Position numbers and translations under genes: made by a program. 64,000 nt of DNA from Mycobacterium rhizamassiliense (GTDB taxonomy: Bacteria > Actinomycetota > Actinomycetes > Mycobacteriales > Mycobacteriaceae): the NCBI RefSeq assembly GCF_900157375.1, contig NZ_LT721901.1, forward strand, positions 1,843,498 through 1,907,497. Reading direction: 5' to 3'. Below are positions 46,529-55,466 of the stretch, one piece after another (position 1 is the stretch's first letter; every line of letters starts with the position of its first letter). The notes beneath the pieces were generated by a model. The model was given only the letters and a program-made list of their open reading frames with translations. It was not told where the DNA came from and searched no databases.

Positions 46529-47569
46529 TCAGCCGCCGATCCCGTTGTCGAGACCGAGATGCGTCATGAAATACCACGGGACGCCGACCCGTTGCACGAC
46601 CACGACGGTGACCAGGACGACCACGGCGATGATCAACCGGATCGCGCGCGTCCGGGTGCGCATCGGCGCGAAGGCCAGGCCCAGGAAGACCAGGACGAAG
46701 CCCCACTCCGCCCACATGAGGAGCCGTTTGGGCGCCTTGGCCGCCCTGTCGTAGTCGGTGAAGTGGGAGTCGGGAAAGCCGGTCAGATACAGATCTATCG
46801 ACGCCATGAAGGCCAACCCCAGCGAGGCGATCGCAAAGATGATGCACGCGACGATGGTCAGGGTTCGCCTCGGCGCCGGGTCAGGCCGCCGCGCCTTCTC
46901 GTCGTCGAACACCTTGGCCGCCAACTCCGGCTTGTGTGCGGTGAGCAGAAACCCCGGCGCCATGAAGTGGCCCTCGTCGTCGCGTTCGACGCCCGGCACG
47001 TCGGCATCGAGCGCGCTCGAGTTGCCGTAGACCTTGGCGGGGCGCAGCTCGTCGATTTCCCACAGCGTCGAAACCTCTTGGCGTAACTCGTTTTCGGTGA
47101 AGCCCCTCGGCCCGCCGTCGCCCAGGGCGCCGGCGGCGAAGGCCAGGATGTGAAGTGACGCACCTGGAGCGGCGGCGCGAAAGATCGACCGAAGATAGTC
47201 CTGTCGTCGCTCGGGCGGCAGCGCGTGGAACAGGCCGCTGTCCAGGATCGTCGAGAAGCGGCCGTCATAGCCGTCGAAGTCGGTGACGTCGGCCTGCGCG
47301 AAAGTCGCCGTCGTCAGCCCGCGTTCGGCGGCTTCCGCGGTGGCGGCCTCGATCGCGGTGGGGCTGGCGTCCAGGCCGACGACGGTGTGGCCACGCTCGG
47401 CGAGAACCAGCGCCAGCGCGGCATGGCCGCAGCCAGAATCCAGCACGTCGCTACGGACCGTGCCCTGATCGATCAGTTCCGCCAGCTCGGGCTGCGGCCG
47501 GCCGATGCTCCACGGCGGCGGCGCTTCCTCCCGATAGGCGGCGTCCCAATCCCGGTTCGGCTCGCTCAT
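46529..47569 (-). CDS. Class I SAM methyltransferase fused to a C-terminal membrane domain
   Basis: The 346-residue protein has a small-molecule methyltransferase domain (about 1-220) with LDSGCGHAAL at 43-52 and VVGLDASPTAIE, like TPMT/TehB-type enzymes. A C-terminal region (about 235-346) with three hydrophobic helices (TLTIVACIIFAIASLGLAFM, LLMWAEWGFVLVFLGLAFAP and AIRLIIAVVVLVTVVVVQRV) follows. The start ATG at 47567-47569 follows GGAGGAGG. The membrane part resembles small stand-alone mycobacterial membrane proteins, so this looks like a fusion. Substrate unknown. Confidence 0.87.
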   Translation of the reverse strand: MSEPNRDWDAAYREEAPPPWSIGRPQPELAELIDQGTVRSDVLDSGCGHAALALVLAERGHTVVGLDASPTAIEAATAEAAERGLTTATFAQADVTDFDGYDGRFSTILDSGLFHALPPERRQDYLRSIFRAAAPGASLHILAFAAGALGDGGPRGFTENELRQEVSTLWEIDELRPAKVYGNSSALDADVPGVERDDEGHFMAPGFLLTAHKPELAAKVFDDEKARRPDPAPRRTLTIVACIIFAIASLGLAFMASIDLYLTGFPDSHFTDYDRAAKAPKRLLMWAEWGFVLVFLGLAFAPMRTRTRAIRLIIAVVVLVTVVVVQRVGVPWYFMTHLGLDNGIGG

Positions 47570-47697
47570 CCCTCCTCCTTGATGTCGAGACCCCATTGCA
47601 GATTAGGAGACGGCCGCGCGCCGCGGCAGTGGGCGATGAGAAACTGCCAACCGGCGCGCCCGACGACGCCACTCACGACCGAGACACTGGGAGACAC

Positions 47698-48306
47698 ATG
47701 CAAGTCCTGCTGGTCCGCCACGCGTTGCCAATGCGCACCGAGCACGGCCAGGGTTCGGATCCGGAGCTCTCCGAGGAAGGGAACGCGCAGATCGCGCGCC
47801 TGCCCGAGGCGCTCGCCAGGTTTCCGATCTCCCGGGTGATCAGCAGCCCGCAGCGGCGCGCGATGCAAACCGCGCAGCCGGTCGCCGCGGCTCGCGAGCT
47901 GGCCGTGGAGGTAGACGAGCGGTTCGCCGAATACGACCGCGACCTGCCGGCGTACATCCCGGTCGAGCAGATCCGTGCGGAGAACCCCAAGGAGTGGGAG
48001 CGGATGGCCCAGGGCCATCTGCCCAGCGCGGTCGACGAAGACGCGTTCCGGGCGCGGGTGCTGGCGGCGCTGAACGATCTCGTCGCCTCGGCCGATGCGG
48101 ACGACACCGTCGCGGTGTTCAGCCACGGCGGGGTGATCAACCTGCTGCTGCACGAGATCCTGGGGACGAAGCGGCTGTTGTCGTTTCCCATCGACTACGC
48201 CTCGGTGACCCGGCTGCTGTACTCGCGCTCGGGTCAGGCAACCGTTTCGGGGGTCAACGGGGTCGAACACGTGTGGGACCTGTTACCGCGCAACCAGCGA
48301 TGGTAA
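47698..48306 (+). CDS. Histidine phosphatase family protein
   Basis: The 202-residue phosphoglycerate-mutase-like phosphatase has VRHALPM with the phospho-accepting His8 (RHA rather than the common RHG), Arg in SSPQRRAMQTAQP, and the second catalytic His in VFSHGGVINLLLHE. GGGAGA precedes the ATG at 47698; the upstream extension of the frame is not supported. It lies nine bases before the FadE36-type gene on the same strand, so they are likely co-transcribed. Confidence 0.9.
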   Translation: MQVLLVRHALPMRTEHGQGSDPELSEEGNAQIARLPEALARFPISRVISSPQRRAMQTAQPVAAARELAVEVDERFAEYDRDLPAYIPVEQIRAENPKEWERMAQGHLPSAVDEDAFRARVLAALNDLVASADADDTVAVFSHGGVINLLLHEILGTKRLLSFPIDYASVTRLLYSRSGQATVSGVNGVEHVWDLLPRNQRW

Positions 48307-48315
48307 ACAAGTGCG

Positions 48316-49362
48316 GTGACTTCGGCTGACCAACTCGACGGGCTGGACCTGCCCGCCCTGGACCGGTATCTGCGTTCGTTCGGGATCGAGCGCGACGGCG
48401 AATTGCGTGGGGACTTCATTTCCGGTGGCCGATCCAATCTGACGTTCCGGGTCTACGACGACAAGACCAACTGGCTGGTGCGCCGCCCGCCGCTGCACGG
48501 GCTGACCCCGTCGGCCCACGACATGGCCCGCGAGTACCGGGTGGTGGCCGCGCTGCACGACACGGCCGTCCCGGTGGCACGCGCGATCGCCCTGTGCGAG
48601 GACGACGCGGTGCTCGGCGCGCCGTTCCAGATCGTCGAATTCGTTGCCGGGCAGGTGGTGCGCCGCCGCGCCCAGCTCGAAGCGTTCAACCACACCGTCA
48701 TCGACAAATGCGTCAACTCGTTGGTCCGGGTGCTCGTGGATCTGCACCACGTCGATCCGCAGGCGGTCGGCTTGGGTGACTTCGGCAAGCCCACCGGTTA
48801 TCTGGAACGCCAGGTGCGCCGGTGGGGTTCGCAATGGGAGTTGGTGCGGCTGCCCGACGACCACCGCGACGACGACGTCGAACGGCTGCATTCCGGTCTG
48901 CACCAAGCGATTCCGCAGCAGAGCAAGGTCTCGATCGTGCACGGTGACTACCGGATCGACAACACGATCCTGGACGCCGACGATCCGACTCGGGTGCGTG
49001 CGGTCGTCGACTGGGAGCTCTCGACGCTGGGGGACCCGCTGTCGGATGCGGCCCTGATGTGCGTGTACCGCGACCCCGCGCTGGACCTGATCGTGAACGC
49101 GCAGGCCGCCTGGACCTCGCCGCTGCTGCCGACCGCCGACGAGCTTGCGGATCGTTATTCGCTGGCCGCCGGGGTGTCGCTGGAGCATTGGGAGTTCTAC
49201 ATGGCGCTGGCGTACTTCAAGCTCGCCATCATCGCGGCGGGCATCGATTTCCGCCGGAGGATGTCGGATCAGGCCAAGGGCAAAGACTCCGAACACATGC
49301 CCGAAGTCGTGGCGCCGCTGATCTCCCGCGGCCTGGCGGAGCTCGCGAAGCTGCCCGGTTAA
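48316..49362 (+). CDS. fadE36: APH-family phosphotransferase named FadE36 in M. tuberculosis (Rv3761c type)
   Basis: The 348-residue protein has SIVHGDYRIDNTIL with His209-Asp211 and VDWELSTLGDPLSDAAL with Asp232. It is thus a kinase-like APH-fold protein although the M. tuberculosis name implies an acyl-CoA dehydrogenase; no ACAD domain is present. The relation to ACAD10/11 kinase domains suggests an acyl-CoA or hydroxy-acid substrate. The stop shares a TTAA with the convergent LapA-like gene. Synteny is sulfatase, FadE36, Rv3760, proX with extra genes inserted. Confidence 0.88.
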   Translation: MTSADQLDGLDLPALDRYLRSFGIERDGELRGDFISGGRSNLTFRVYDDKTNWLVRRPPLHGLTPSAHDMAREYRVVAALHDTAVPVARAIALCEDDAVLGAPFQIVEFVAGQVVRRRAQLEAFNHTVIDKCVNSLVRVLVDLHHVDPQAVGLGDFGKPTGYLERQVRRWGSQWELVRLPDDHRDDDVERLHSGLHQAIPQQSKVSIVHGDYRIDNTILDADDPTRVRAVVDWELSTLGDPLSDAALMCVYRDPALDLIVNAQAAWTSPLLPTADELADRYSLAAGVSLEHWEFYMALAYFKLAIIAAGIDFRRRMSDQAKGKDSEHMPEVVAPLISRGLAELAKLPG

Positions 49363-49715
49363 ACGGTCCCGGTCATCCCGGTGTCGATCGACGTCGCCGC
49401 CGCGTGCTGCCTCTTGGCGACCCGGCGCAACTGAATGATTCGCGCGGTGCCGACCGCCACCGTCAGCAGGCCGCCGACTACAGCCGCCAGCAGGATGGCC
49501 ACGCCCAGTGGCAGGCTCCAGCGCCAGCCCAAAAACTGGAACGATGTCGAGGCCGTGTTCTGGGTAATGAAGACCAGTAACAGGATCAGGATCAGGAAAC
49601 CCGCGATCAACGCCGACCACAACGCGCCGGCGCGGGTGAACCCGATCGCCGGTTCTTTCGTTGTCGGACCGACGGGGGGAGGCGGAGTGGGTGAGGCAGG
49701 GGATTTGCCGCTCAT
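49359..49715 (-). CDS. LapA-domain membrane protein (Rv3760 type)
   Basis: The 118-residue protein has a Pro-rich cytoplasmic start, two transmembrane helices (ALWSALIAGFLILILLLVFI, about 31-50, and LPLGVAILLAAVVGGLLTVAVG, about 68-89) with the LapA-type NTASTSFQFLGWRWSLP between them, and a basic tail. The start ATG at 49713-49715 is chosen because the frame upstream becomes antisense to proX. Function unknown; such proteins are implicated in envelope assembly. Confidence 0.85.
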   Translation of the reverse strand: MSGKSPASPTPPPPVGPTTKEPAIGFTRAGALWSALIAGFLILILLLVFITQNTASTSFQFLGWRWSLPLGVAILLAAVVGGLLTVAVGTARIIQLRRVAKRQHAAATSIDTGMTGTV

Positions 49716-49826
49716 AGTTCCATCTTCTCCCCATCCGTCAGAGAATGAAACCAACAACGCCGTAAACCCGGTTCTGCCTGCGCAATCGCGCGGCGTCCGG
49801 ATGCTTCTGACACTAGGGTCTGCGAT

Positions 49827-50774
49827 ATGACGATGCCGCGGCGCGTGCACGGCACGATCGTCGCCGCGGCGGTGTGCGTGGCAACGGTCTGCTTGGTCGC
49901 GTCGTGCAGCAACGCCGATCCGCTGGGTCAGCAGGTCCGTAGCACGACATCCATCGTGGTGGGCTCCGGCGACTTCCCGGAATCGCAGATCCTGTCCGAG
50001 ATCTACGCACAGGCATTGGAGGTGAACGGGTTTGACGTCGGGCGGCGCATGGGAATAGGCAGCCGCGAGACGTATATCCCCGCGTTGAAAGATCATTCCG
50101 TGGACTTGGTGCCGGAGTACATCGGAAACCTCCTGCAATACTTCGAGCCCAAATCGACAGTGACCATGCTGGATGCCGTCGAGCTGGAGCTCTACAAGCG
50201 CCTGCCCGGCGACCTGTCCATCCTGACGCCGTCGCCGGCATCCGACACCGACACGATCACCGTCACCGCGGAAACCGCCGCGGCGTGGCACCTGAAGACC
50301 ATCGGTGACCTGGCGGCACACTCGGCGGAGATCAAGCTCGGCGCACCGTCGGACTTCCAGGCCCGCCCGTCGGGGCTGCCGGGCCTGAAGCAGAAGTACG
50401 GCCTGACCATCAGCCCGGGCAACTACGTCGCCATCGAAGACGGTGGTGGGGCGGTGACCGTGCGCGCGCTGCTGGAGCGAAGGGTCAACGCCGCCAACGT
50501 CTTCAGCACGTCGCCGGCCATCCCGCAAAACCACTTGGTGGTATTAGAGGATCCCGAGCACAACTTCTTGGCGGGCAACATTGTGCCGCTGGTGAATTCG
50601 CAGAAGAAGTCCGACCGACTCAAGGATGTGCTGGACGCGATATCTGCGAAGCTGACGTCTGTCGGTGTGGCGGCGCTCAACGCTCAGGTGGCGGGCAACT
50701 CTGGTAAAGACCCAGGCCAGGTAGCACGGAACTGGTTGCGGGATAACGGCTTCGATCACGCCATCGCGCCATGA
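49827..50774 (+). CDS. proX: Osmoprotectant ABC transporter, substrate-binding lipoprotein ProX
   Basis: The 315-residue OpuAC-like binding protein has a lipoprotein signal peptide with lipobox VASC (Cys27). The family opening TTSIVVGSGDFPESQILSEIYAQALE follows. It should bind glycine betaine, choline or a similar quaternary amine. It overlaps proV by four bases and heads the proXVWZ operon, the same order as M. tuberculosis Rv3759c-Rv3756c. Confidence 0.93.
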   Translation: MTMPRRVHGTIVAAAVCVATVCLVASCSNADPLGQQVRSTTSIVVGSGDFPESQILSEIYAQALEVNGFDVGRRMGIGSRETYIPALKDHSVDLVPEYIGNLLQYFEPKSTVTMLDAVELELYKRLPGDLSILTPSPASDTDTITVTAETAAAWHLKTIGDLAAHSAEIKLGAPSDFQARPSGLPGLKQKYGLTISPGNYVAIEDGGGAVTVRALLERRVNAANVFSTSPAIPQNHLVVLEDPEHNFLAGNIVPLVNSQKKSDRLKDVLDAISAKLTSVGVAALNAQVAGNSGKDPGQVARNWLRDNGFDHAIAP

Positions 50775-51874
50775 TCAGCTTCGAGCGAGTCAGTAAGGTA
50801 TTTCCCGGCGGCAACACCGCCGTCGACGATCTGAGCCTCGAGGTTTCCGACGGCAAGCTGACGGTCTTCGTCGGTTCGTCGGGCAGCGGCAAGAGCACGG
50901 CGCTGCGCATGATCAACCGCATGGTCGAGCCGACGTCGGGCATCATCCGGGTGGACCGGGCCGACGTTTCCGCCGTCGATCCGGTAAAGCTGCGTCTCGG
51001 AATCGGTTACGTCATCCAGAATGCCGGGCTGATGCCGCATCAGCGGGTGATCGACAACGTCGCGACCGTGCCGGTACTCAAGGGCCAGCCGCGGCGGGCC
51101 GCCCGCAAGGCCGCCTACGAGGTGCTCGAACGCGTCGGCCTGGACGCCAAACTCGCCAACCGGTATCCCGCCCAACTGTCCGGCGGCGAACAACAGCGCA
51201 TCGGCGTCGCGCGGGCACTGGCCGCCGACCCCCCGATTCTGTTGATGGACGAGCCGTTTTCGGCGATCGACCCGGTGGTCCGCCACGAGCTGCAGAACGA
51301 AATACTGCGCCTGCAAAGCGAATTGCACAAAACCATCGTCTTCGTCACGCACGATATCGACGAGGCGCTCAAGCTCGCCGACCGGGTGGCGGTGTTCGGT
51401 CGCGGCGGGGTGCTGCAGCAGTACGACGAGCCCGCGCAGCTGCTGTCGCGACCGGCCAACGAGTTCGTGGCCAGGTTCATCGGCCTCGGCCGCGGCTACC
51501 GCTGGCTTCAACTCATCGACGCGGCCGGGTTGCCGCTGCGCGACATCGACCGAATTGCCGCGGGCGCCTTAGGCGATGGCTCGGGTGCACCTGCTGTGGA
51601 CGGCTGGACGCTCGTGGTCGACGACGACGGCGTGCCGCTGGGCTGGATCGATGCCGACGGGGTGCGACGCCACCGCGGTGGCACGCCGCTGGCCGAAAGC
51701 ATCAGCGCCGTCGGCTCGCAGCTGCGTCCGGGCGGCAACCTCAGCCAGGCACTCGACGCGGCGCTGTCCTCCCCGTCGTTCGTCGGCATCGCGGTCGACC
51801 GCGACGGCAGGGTGATCGGCGGCGTGCTGGCCGACGACGTCCTGGCCGCCGTGCAGGCCGAGCGGCGGGACTGA
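50771..51874 (+). CDS. proV: Osmoprotectant ABC transporter ATPase ProV
   Basis: The 367-residue ATPase has Walker A GSSGSGKST at 35-43, Q-loop IQNAG, signature LSGGEQQRIG, Walker B ILLMDEP and the H-loop FVTHDIDEAL. A C-terminal CBS-like region (about 245-367, GWTLVVDDDGVPLGWI and FVGIAVDRDGRVIGGV) that may sense ionic strength completes it. Overlapping start with proX and two-base gap to proW indicate coupled expression. Confidence 0.94.
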   Translation: MISFERVSKVFPGGNTAVDDLSLEVSDGKLTVFVGSSGSGKSTALRMINRMVEPTSGIIRVDRADVSAVDPVKLRLGIGYVIQNAGLMPHQRVIDNVATVPVLKGQPRRAARKAAYEVLERVGLDAKLANRYPAQLSGGEQQRIGVARALAADPPILLMDEPFSAIDPVVRHELQNEILRLQSELHKTIVFVTHDIDEALKLADRVAVFGRGGVLQQYDEPAQLLSRPANEFVARFIGLGRGYRWLQLIDAAGLPLRDIDRIAAGALGDGSGAPAVDGWTLVVDDDGVPLGWIDADGVRRHRGGTPLAESISAVGSQLRPGGNLSQALDAALSSPSFVGIAVDRDGRVIGGVLADDVLAAVQAERRD

Positions 51875-51876
51875 CC

Positions 51877-52566
51877 ATGCACTACCTGCTGACGCATCTC
51901 GACGTCGCCTGGCGGCTGACCATGGTGCACTTGCGGCTTGCGCTGCTGCCCGTGCTGATCGGGCTGGCGATCTCGGTGCCGCTGGGCATGCTGGTGCAGC
52001 GCGCGCCGATTGCCCGGCGGTTTACGACGGCGACCGCCGGCGTCGTGTTCACCATCCCGTCGCTGGCGTTGTTCGTGGCGCTGCCGACGATCATCGGAAC
52101 GCGAATCCTCGACGAGGCCAACGTCATCGTCGCGCTGACGGCCTACACCGCCGCGCTGTTAGTGCGCGCCGTGCTCGAGGCGCTGGATGCCGTTCCCGCC
52201 CACGTGCGCGACGCCGCTACCGCCATCGGCTACCCGACGCTCAAGCGGAAGCTCAAAGTCGAACTGCCGCTGTCGATTCCGGTGTTGATCGCGGGACTGC
52301 GCGTGGTGGTGGTGACCAACATCGCGATGGTGGCGGTGGGCTCGGTGATCGGCATCGGCGGGCTGGGCTCCTGGTTCACCATGGGGTATCAGGCCAATAA
52401 GAGCGGCCAGATCGTCGCGGGCATCATCGTCTTGCTGGCGCTTGCCGCCGTCCTCGACGCGTCGATCGTCGTGGTCGGGCGGCTGGCCACGCCGTGGGAA
52501 CGCGCCGCCCGCAAAACCGACCGGCGTCGCTCGGCGTCGGCCCCCGTCGCAGGCGGCGCGCGATGA
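51877..52566 (+). CDS. proW: Osmoprotectant ABC transporter permease ProW
   Basis: The 229-residue BPD-type permease has about five to six hydrophobic spans and the EAA-like loop PAHVRDAATAIGYPTLKRKLKVELPLSIPVLIAGLRVV (about 108-145), which contacts ProV. It overlaps proZ by four bases. Confidence 0.93.
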   Translation: MHYLLTHLDVAWRLTMVHLRLALLPVLIGLAISVPLGMLVQRAPIARRFTTATAGVVFTIPSLALFVALPTIIGTRILDEANVIVALTAYTAALLVRAVLEALDAVPAHVRDAATAIGYPTLKRKLKVELPLSIPVLIAGLRVVVVTNIAMVAVGSVIGIGGLGSWFTMGYQANKSGQIVAGIIVLLALAAVLDASIVVVGRLATPWERAARKTDRRRSASAPVAGGAR

Positions 52567-53306
52567 ACTTCGTGCAGCAGGCGGTGACCTATCTGCTGAC
52601 CGCCGACAACTGGATGGGCCCGGTCGGGCTGGCCGCGCGGATCATGCAGCACCTGGAATACACCGCGCTCGCCATCGGGGCGTCGGCGCTGGTCGCCGTC
52701 CCGATCGGGCTGCTCATCGGACACACCGGGCGCGGCACGCTGCTGGTGGTGGGCCTGGTCAACGGCTTGCGCGCGCTCCCGACGCTGGGCGTGTTGCTGC
52801 TGATGGTGCTGATTTTCGGGCTGGGCATGGGCCCGCCGCTGGTGGCCCTGATGCTGCTGGGCGTTCCGTCGCTGCTGGCCGGCACCTACGCGGGCATCGC
52901 GAGCGTCGAGCCCACCGTGGTCGACGCCGCCCGGGCCATGGGCATGACGGAGGCCCAGGTGCTCCTTCGCGTCGAGGTGCCCAACGCGCTGCCGCTGATC
53001 CTGGGCGGGCTGCGCAACGCGACGTTGCAGGTGGTGGCGACCGCGACGGTGGCCGCCTACGCCAGTCTGGGCGGGCTGGGCCGCTACCTGATCGACGGGA
53101 TCAAGATGCGCGAATTCCAGCTTGCCCTGGTCGGCGCGCTGATGGTGGCGGCCCTGGCGCTGGTGCTCGACGCCCTGCTGGCGCTGGCGGTCTGGATGTC
53201 GGTGCCGGGCACCGGGCGACTGCGCAGGCCAGGGCGGCGGGGCGACGTGACGCCCGCCGCACTTGCCGACAAAGCTGCCGCCGCCGGTGGACACGCCCTA
53301 CGGTAG
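52563..53306 (+). CDS. proZ: Osmoprotectant ABC transporter permease ProZ
   Basis: The 247-residue second permease has the EAA-like loop EPTVVDAARAMGMTEAQVLLRVEVPNALPLILGGLRNA. The ATG at 52563 overlaps the proW stop and fits the family start MNFVQQAVTYLL; the frame upstream lies inside proW. With ProX, ProV and ProW it completes the importer. Five bases separate it from the next gene. Confidence 0.93.
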   Translation: MNFVQQAVTYLLTADNWMGPVGLAARIMQHLEYTALAIGASALVAVPIGLLIGHTGRGTLLVVGLVNGLRALPTLGVLLLMVLIFGLGMGPPLVALMLLGVPSLLAGTYAGIASVEPTVVDAARAMGMTEAQVLLRVEVPNALPLILGGLRNATLQVVATATVAAYASLGGLGRYLIDGIKMREFQLALVGALMVAALALVLDALLALAVWMSVPGTGRLRRPGRRGDVTPAALADKAAAAGGHALR

Positions 53307-53310
53307 AAGG

Positions 53311-53907
53311 GTGAACGCCCCTACTGATCCGACCCAGCCCGTTTGGCCGGCGATGTTGACATGGCGCGCACCGGACGTCTCCAGAATGGAATCGGTGCGA
53401 GTTCAGTTGTCTGGCAAGCGAATTCGAGCCAATGGCCGCATTGTGGCCGCGGCTACCGCCACTAACCCGGCCTTCGGCGCCTTCTATGAAGTGCAGACCG
53501 ACGAGAGTGGCGCCACGAAGAGATTCGGGCTCACGGTCACCCTCGCCGAGCGGGAACGCCAGCTCGCCATCGCCCGGGACGAGGAAAACATGTGGTTGAT
53601 CACCGACCACCAGGGGGAACGACGCGAGGGATTCAACGGCGCCCTCGACGTGGACGTGGTCTTCAGCCCGTTCTTCAATGCGCTGCCCATCCGTCGCCTC
53701 GATCTGCACGAGCGGGCCGACTCGATCGCGTTGCCGATGGTGTACGTGAACGTGCCCGAGATGACGGTCGACGCGGCGATCGTGAACTACACCAGCCCGG
53801 GCGGTCTCGACAGCATCAAGCTGCGCTCGCCGGTCGCCGACACCACCGTGACGGTCGACGCCGACGGCTTCATTGTGGATTATCCCGGATTGGCAGAGCG
53901 GATCTGA
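53311..53907 (+). CDS. Putative glycolipid-binding domain protein (Rv3755c type)
   Basis: The 198-residue protein is of the PF06475-type glycolipid-binding family: [61 protein letters not shown] and [16 protein letters not shown]. It forms a likely all-beta barrel. It starts at the GTG at 53311 with AGAAGG just upstream. It follows proZ by four bases and overlaps tyrA tail to tail by 38 bases. Role unknown. Confidence 0.88.
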   Translation: MNAPTDPTQPVWPAMLTWRAPDVSRMESVRVQLSGKRIRANGRIVAAATATNPAFGAFYEVQTDESGATKRFGLTVTLAERERQLAIARDEENMWLITDHQGERREGFNGALDVDVVFSPFFNALPIRRLDLHERADSIALPMVYVNVPEMTVDAAIVNYTSPGGLDSIKLRSPVADTTVTVDADGFIVDYPGLAERI

Positions 53908-54841
53908 TGACTCGGCCGGCCCGGCCGGCGGCGGCCAGCTCCTCGCGCCACTTCTCGGCGCCGATCTCGATGGGAAAGATGTCGGAGCGCGGGAAGCGGT
54001 CGTAGCGCGTTCGGGCCGCGTGGCCCGCCTCGACCAGCTCGGCGACGGAGTTGTCCCAGTCCAGCGAGTCGCGGGCGCGGCTCAGTAGGTCGATCATGCG
54101 GTCGACGGCGGGCAGCAGCTGCGCGGAATTGCCCTCGCACATGGCCCGGACCAGGTCGGGGGCGCTGCCGGCGACCCGGGTGCCGTCGCGGAAGGAGCCC
54201 GCGGCCAGCGCGAAGGCCAGTGGGACTTCGGCGGCGGTGACCGCCAGCGCCTCGGCGAGCAGGTGCGGCAGGTGGGAGATGGCGGCCGCGGCCGCGTCGT
54301 GCTCGTCGGAGCGGGCCGGCACCACCACCGAGCCGCAGTCCAGCGCCAGCGTCGTCACCATCGACCACACCACCGGGTCGACGTGGTCGTCGACGCTGAC
54401 CACCCACGGGGCCATCGTGAACAATCCGGCGTGCCCGGCAGACCAGCCCGAGTTTTCGGTGCCGGTCATCGGGTGGCCGCCGACGAAGCGTTCCTGCAGA
54501 CCGGCCGCCGTAACCTCGTCGAGCACCGCGGTTTTGACGCTGGTGACGTCGGTCAACGGGCAGTTGGGAGCCAATTCGCTGACGTGGGCGAGCATGTTGG
54601 GCAGCGCGGGCATCGGCACCGCCAGCACGATCAAGGCGCCGGTATCGGCGGCCCGGGTCAGCGTCGCGGTGAGGTCGGTGGTGGCGTCGAACCCGTCGGC
54701 GACGGCGCCCTGCGCGCCCTCGACCGATCGGTTGTAGCCGAACACTTCCCGGCCGGCGGCCGCGGCCGCCCGCATGATCGAGCCGCCGATGAGCCCCAGA
54801 CCGAGGACACACACTGGCGTTCTTGTCGCTGTCCGAGCCAC
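53870..54841 (-). CDS. tyrA: Prephenate dehydrogenase TyrA
   Basis: The 323-residue NAD-dependent enzyme converts prephenate to 4-hydroxyphenylpyruvate in tyrosine synthesis. It has the Rossmann motif [12 protein letters not shown] (12-23), [27 protein letters not shown] and the catalytic-region [13 protein letters not shown]. No chorismate mutase or ACT domain is fused. A shorter start at Met24 is unlikely because it cuts the glycine loop. Its tail overlaps the previous gene. Confidence 0.93.
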   Translation of the reverse strand: MARTATRTPVCVLGLGLIGGSIMRAAAAAGREVFGYNRSVEGAQGAVADGFDATTDLTATLTRAADTGALIVLAVPMPALPNMLAHVSELAPNCPLTDVTSVKTAVLDEVTAAGLQERFVGGHPMTGTENSGWSAGHAGLFTMAPWVVSVDDHVDPVVWSMVTTLALDCGSVVVPARSDEHDAAAAAISHLPHLLAEALAVTAAEVPLAFALAAGSFRDGTRVAGSAPDLVRAMCEGNSAQLLPAVDRMIDLLSRARDSLDWDNSVAELVEAGHAARTRYDRFPRSDIFPIEIGAEKWREELAAAGRAGRVIRSALPIRDNPQ

Positions 54842-54944
54842 AGTGCAAGGTTGGCACAGGTCGACCGATACGGCGCCGTCAGGTGGCGCGCCGGTCGGGC
54901 CTTATCTGGTCAAGCGGCCTGGTCAGCGACTAGCGTAGGCGCCC

Positions 54945-55466
54945 ATGGGAGCACAACGGGCCTCAGCGCAGGGCCCGGCCTCGGACGCGCCGGACGGTTT
55001 TGGCGTCGCGGTGGTTCGAGAAGAGGGCCAATGGCGCTGCTCGGTGATGGCAGCCAAGTCGCTGACCAGTCTGAGCGCCGCCGAGACGGAACTGCGTGAA
55101 CTGCGTAGCGCGGGCGCGGTCTTCGGACTCCTCGACGTCGACGACGAATTCTTCGTGATCGTGCGCCCGGCGCCCTCGGGAACCCGGCTGCTGCTCTCCG
55201 ACGCCACCGCCGCGCTGGACTACGACATCGCCGCCGAGGTCCTCGACAACCTGGACGCCGACATCGATCCCGACGACCTCGAGGATTCCGAGCCGTTCGA
55301 GGAGGGCGACCTGGGGCTGCTTTCCGATATCGGGCTGCCCGAGGCGGTGCTGGGTGTGATCCTCGACGAGACCGACCTCTATGCCGACGAGCAGCTGGGC
55401 CGCATCGCCAGGGAGATGGGCTTTGCCGACCAGCTGTCGGCGGTGATCGACCGTCTCGGTCGGTGA
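54945..55466 (+). CDS. tRNA adenosine deaminase-associated protein (Rv3753c type)
   Basis: The 173-residue acidic protein is of the TIGR03941 type, regularly encoded next to tadA in actinobacteria. It has GFGVAVVREEGQWRCS, AETELRELRSAGAVFGLLDVDDEFFVIVRP, an acidic middle (DADIDPDDLEDSEPFEEGDL) and a helical C-terminus. Its stop overlaps the tadA start by four bases, so a joint role with TadA is probable but unproven. Confidence 0.92.
   Translation: MGAQRASAQGPASDAPDGFGVAVVREEGQWRCSVMAAKSLTSLSAAETELRELRSAGAVFGLLDVDDEFFVIVRPAPSGTRLLLSDATAALDYDIAAEVLDNLDADIDPDDLEDSEPFEEGDLGLLSDIGLPEAVLGVILDETDLYADEQLGRIAREMGFADQLSAVIDRLGR

Noticed and set aside
52389..53294. Long minus-strand frame over proZ
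   Set aside because: Gln/Arg/His-rich translation typical of antisense frames in GC-rich DNA; proW and proZ are clear permeases.
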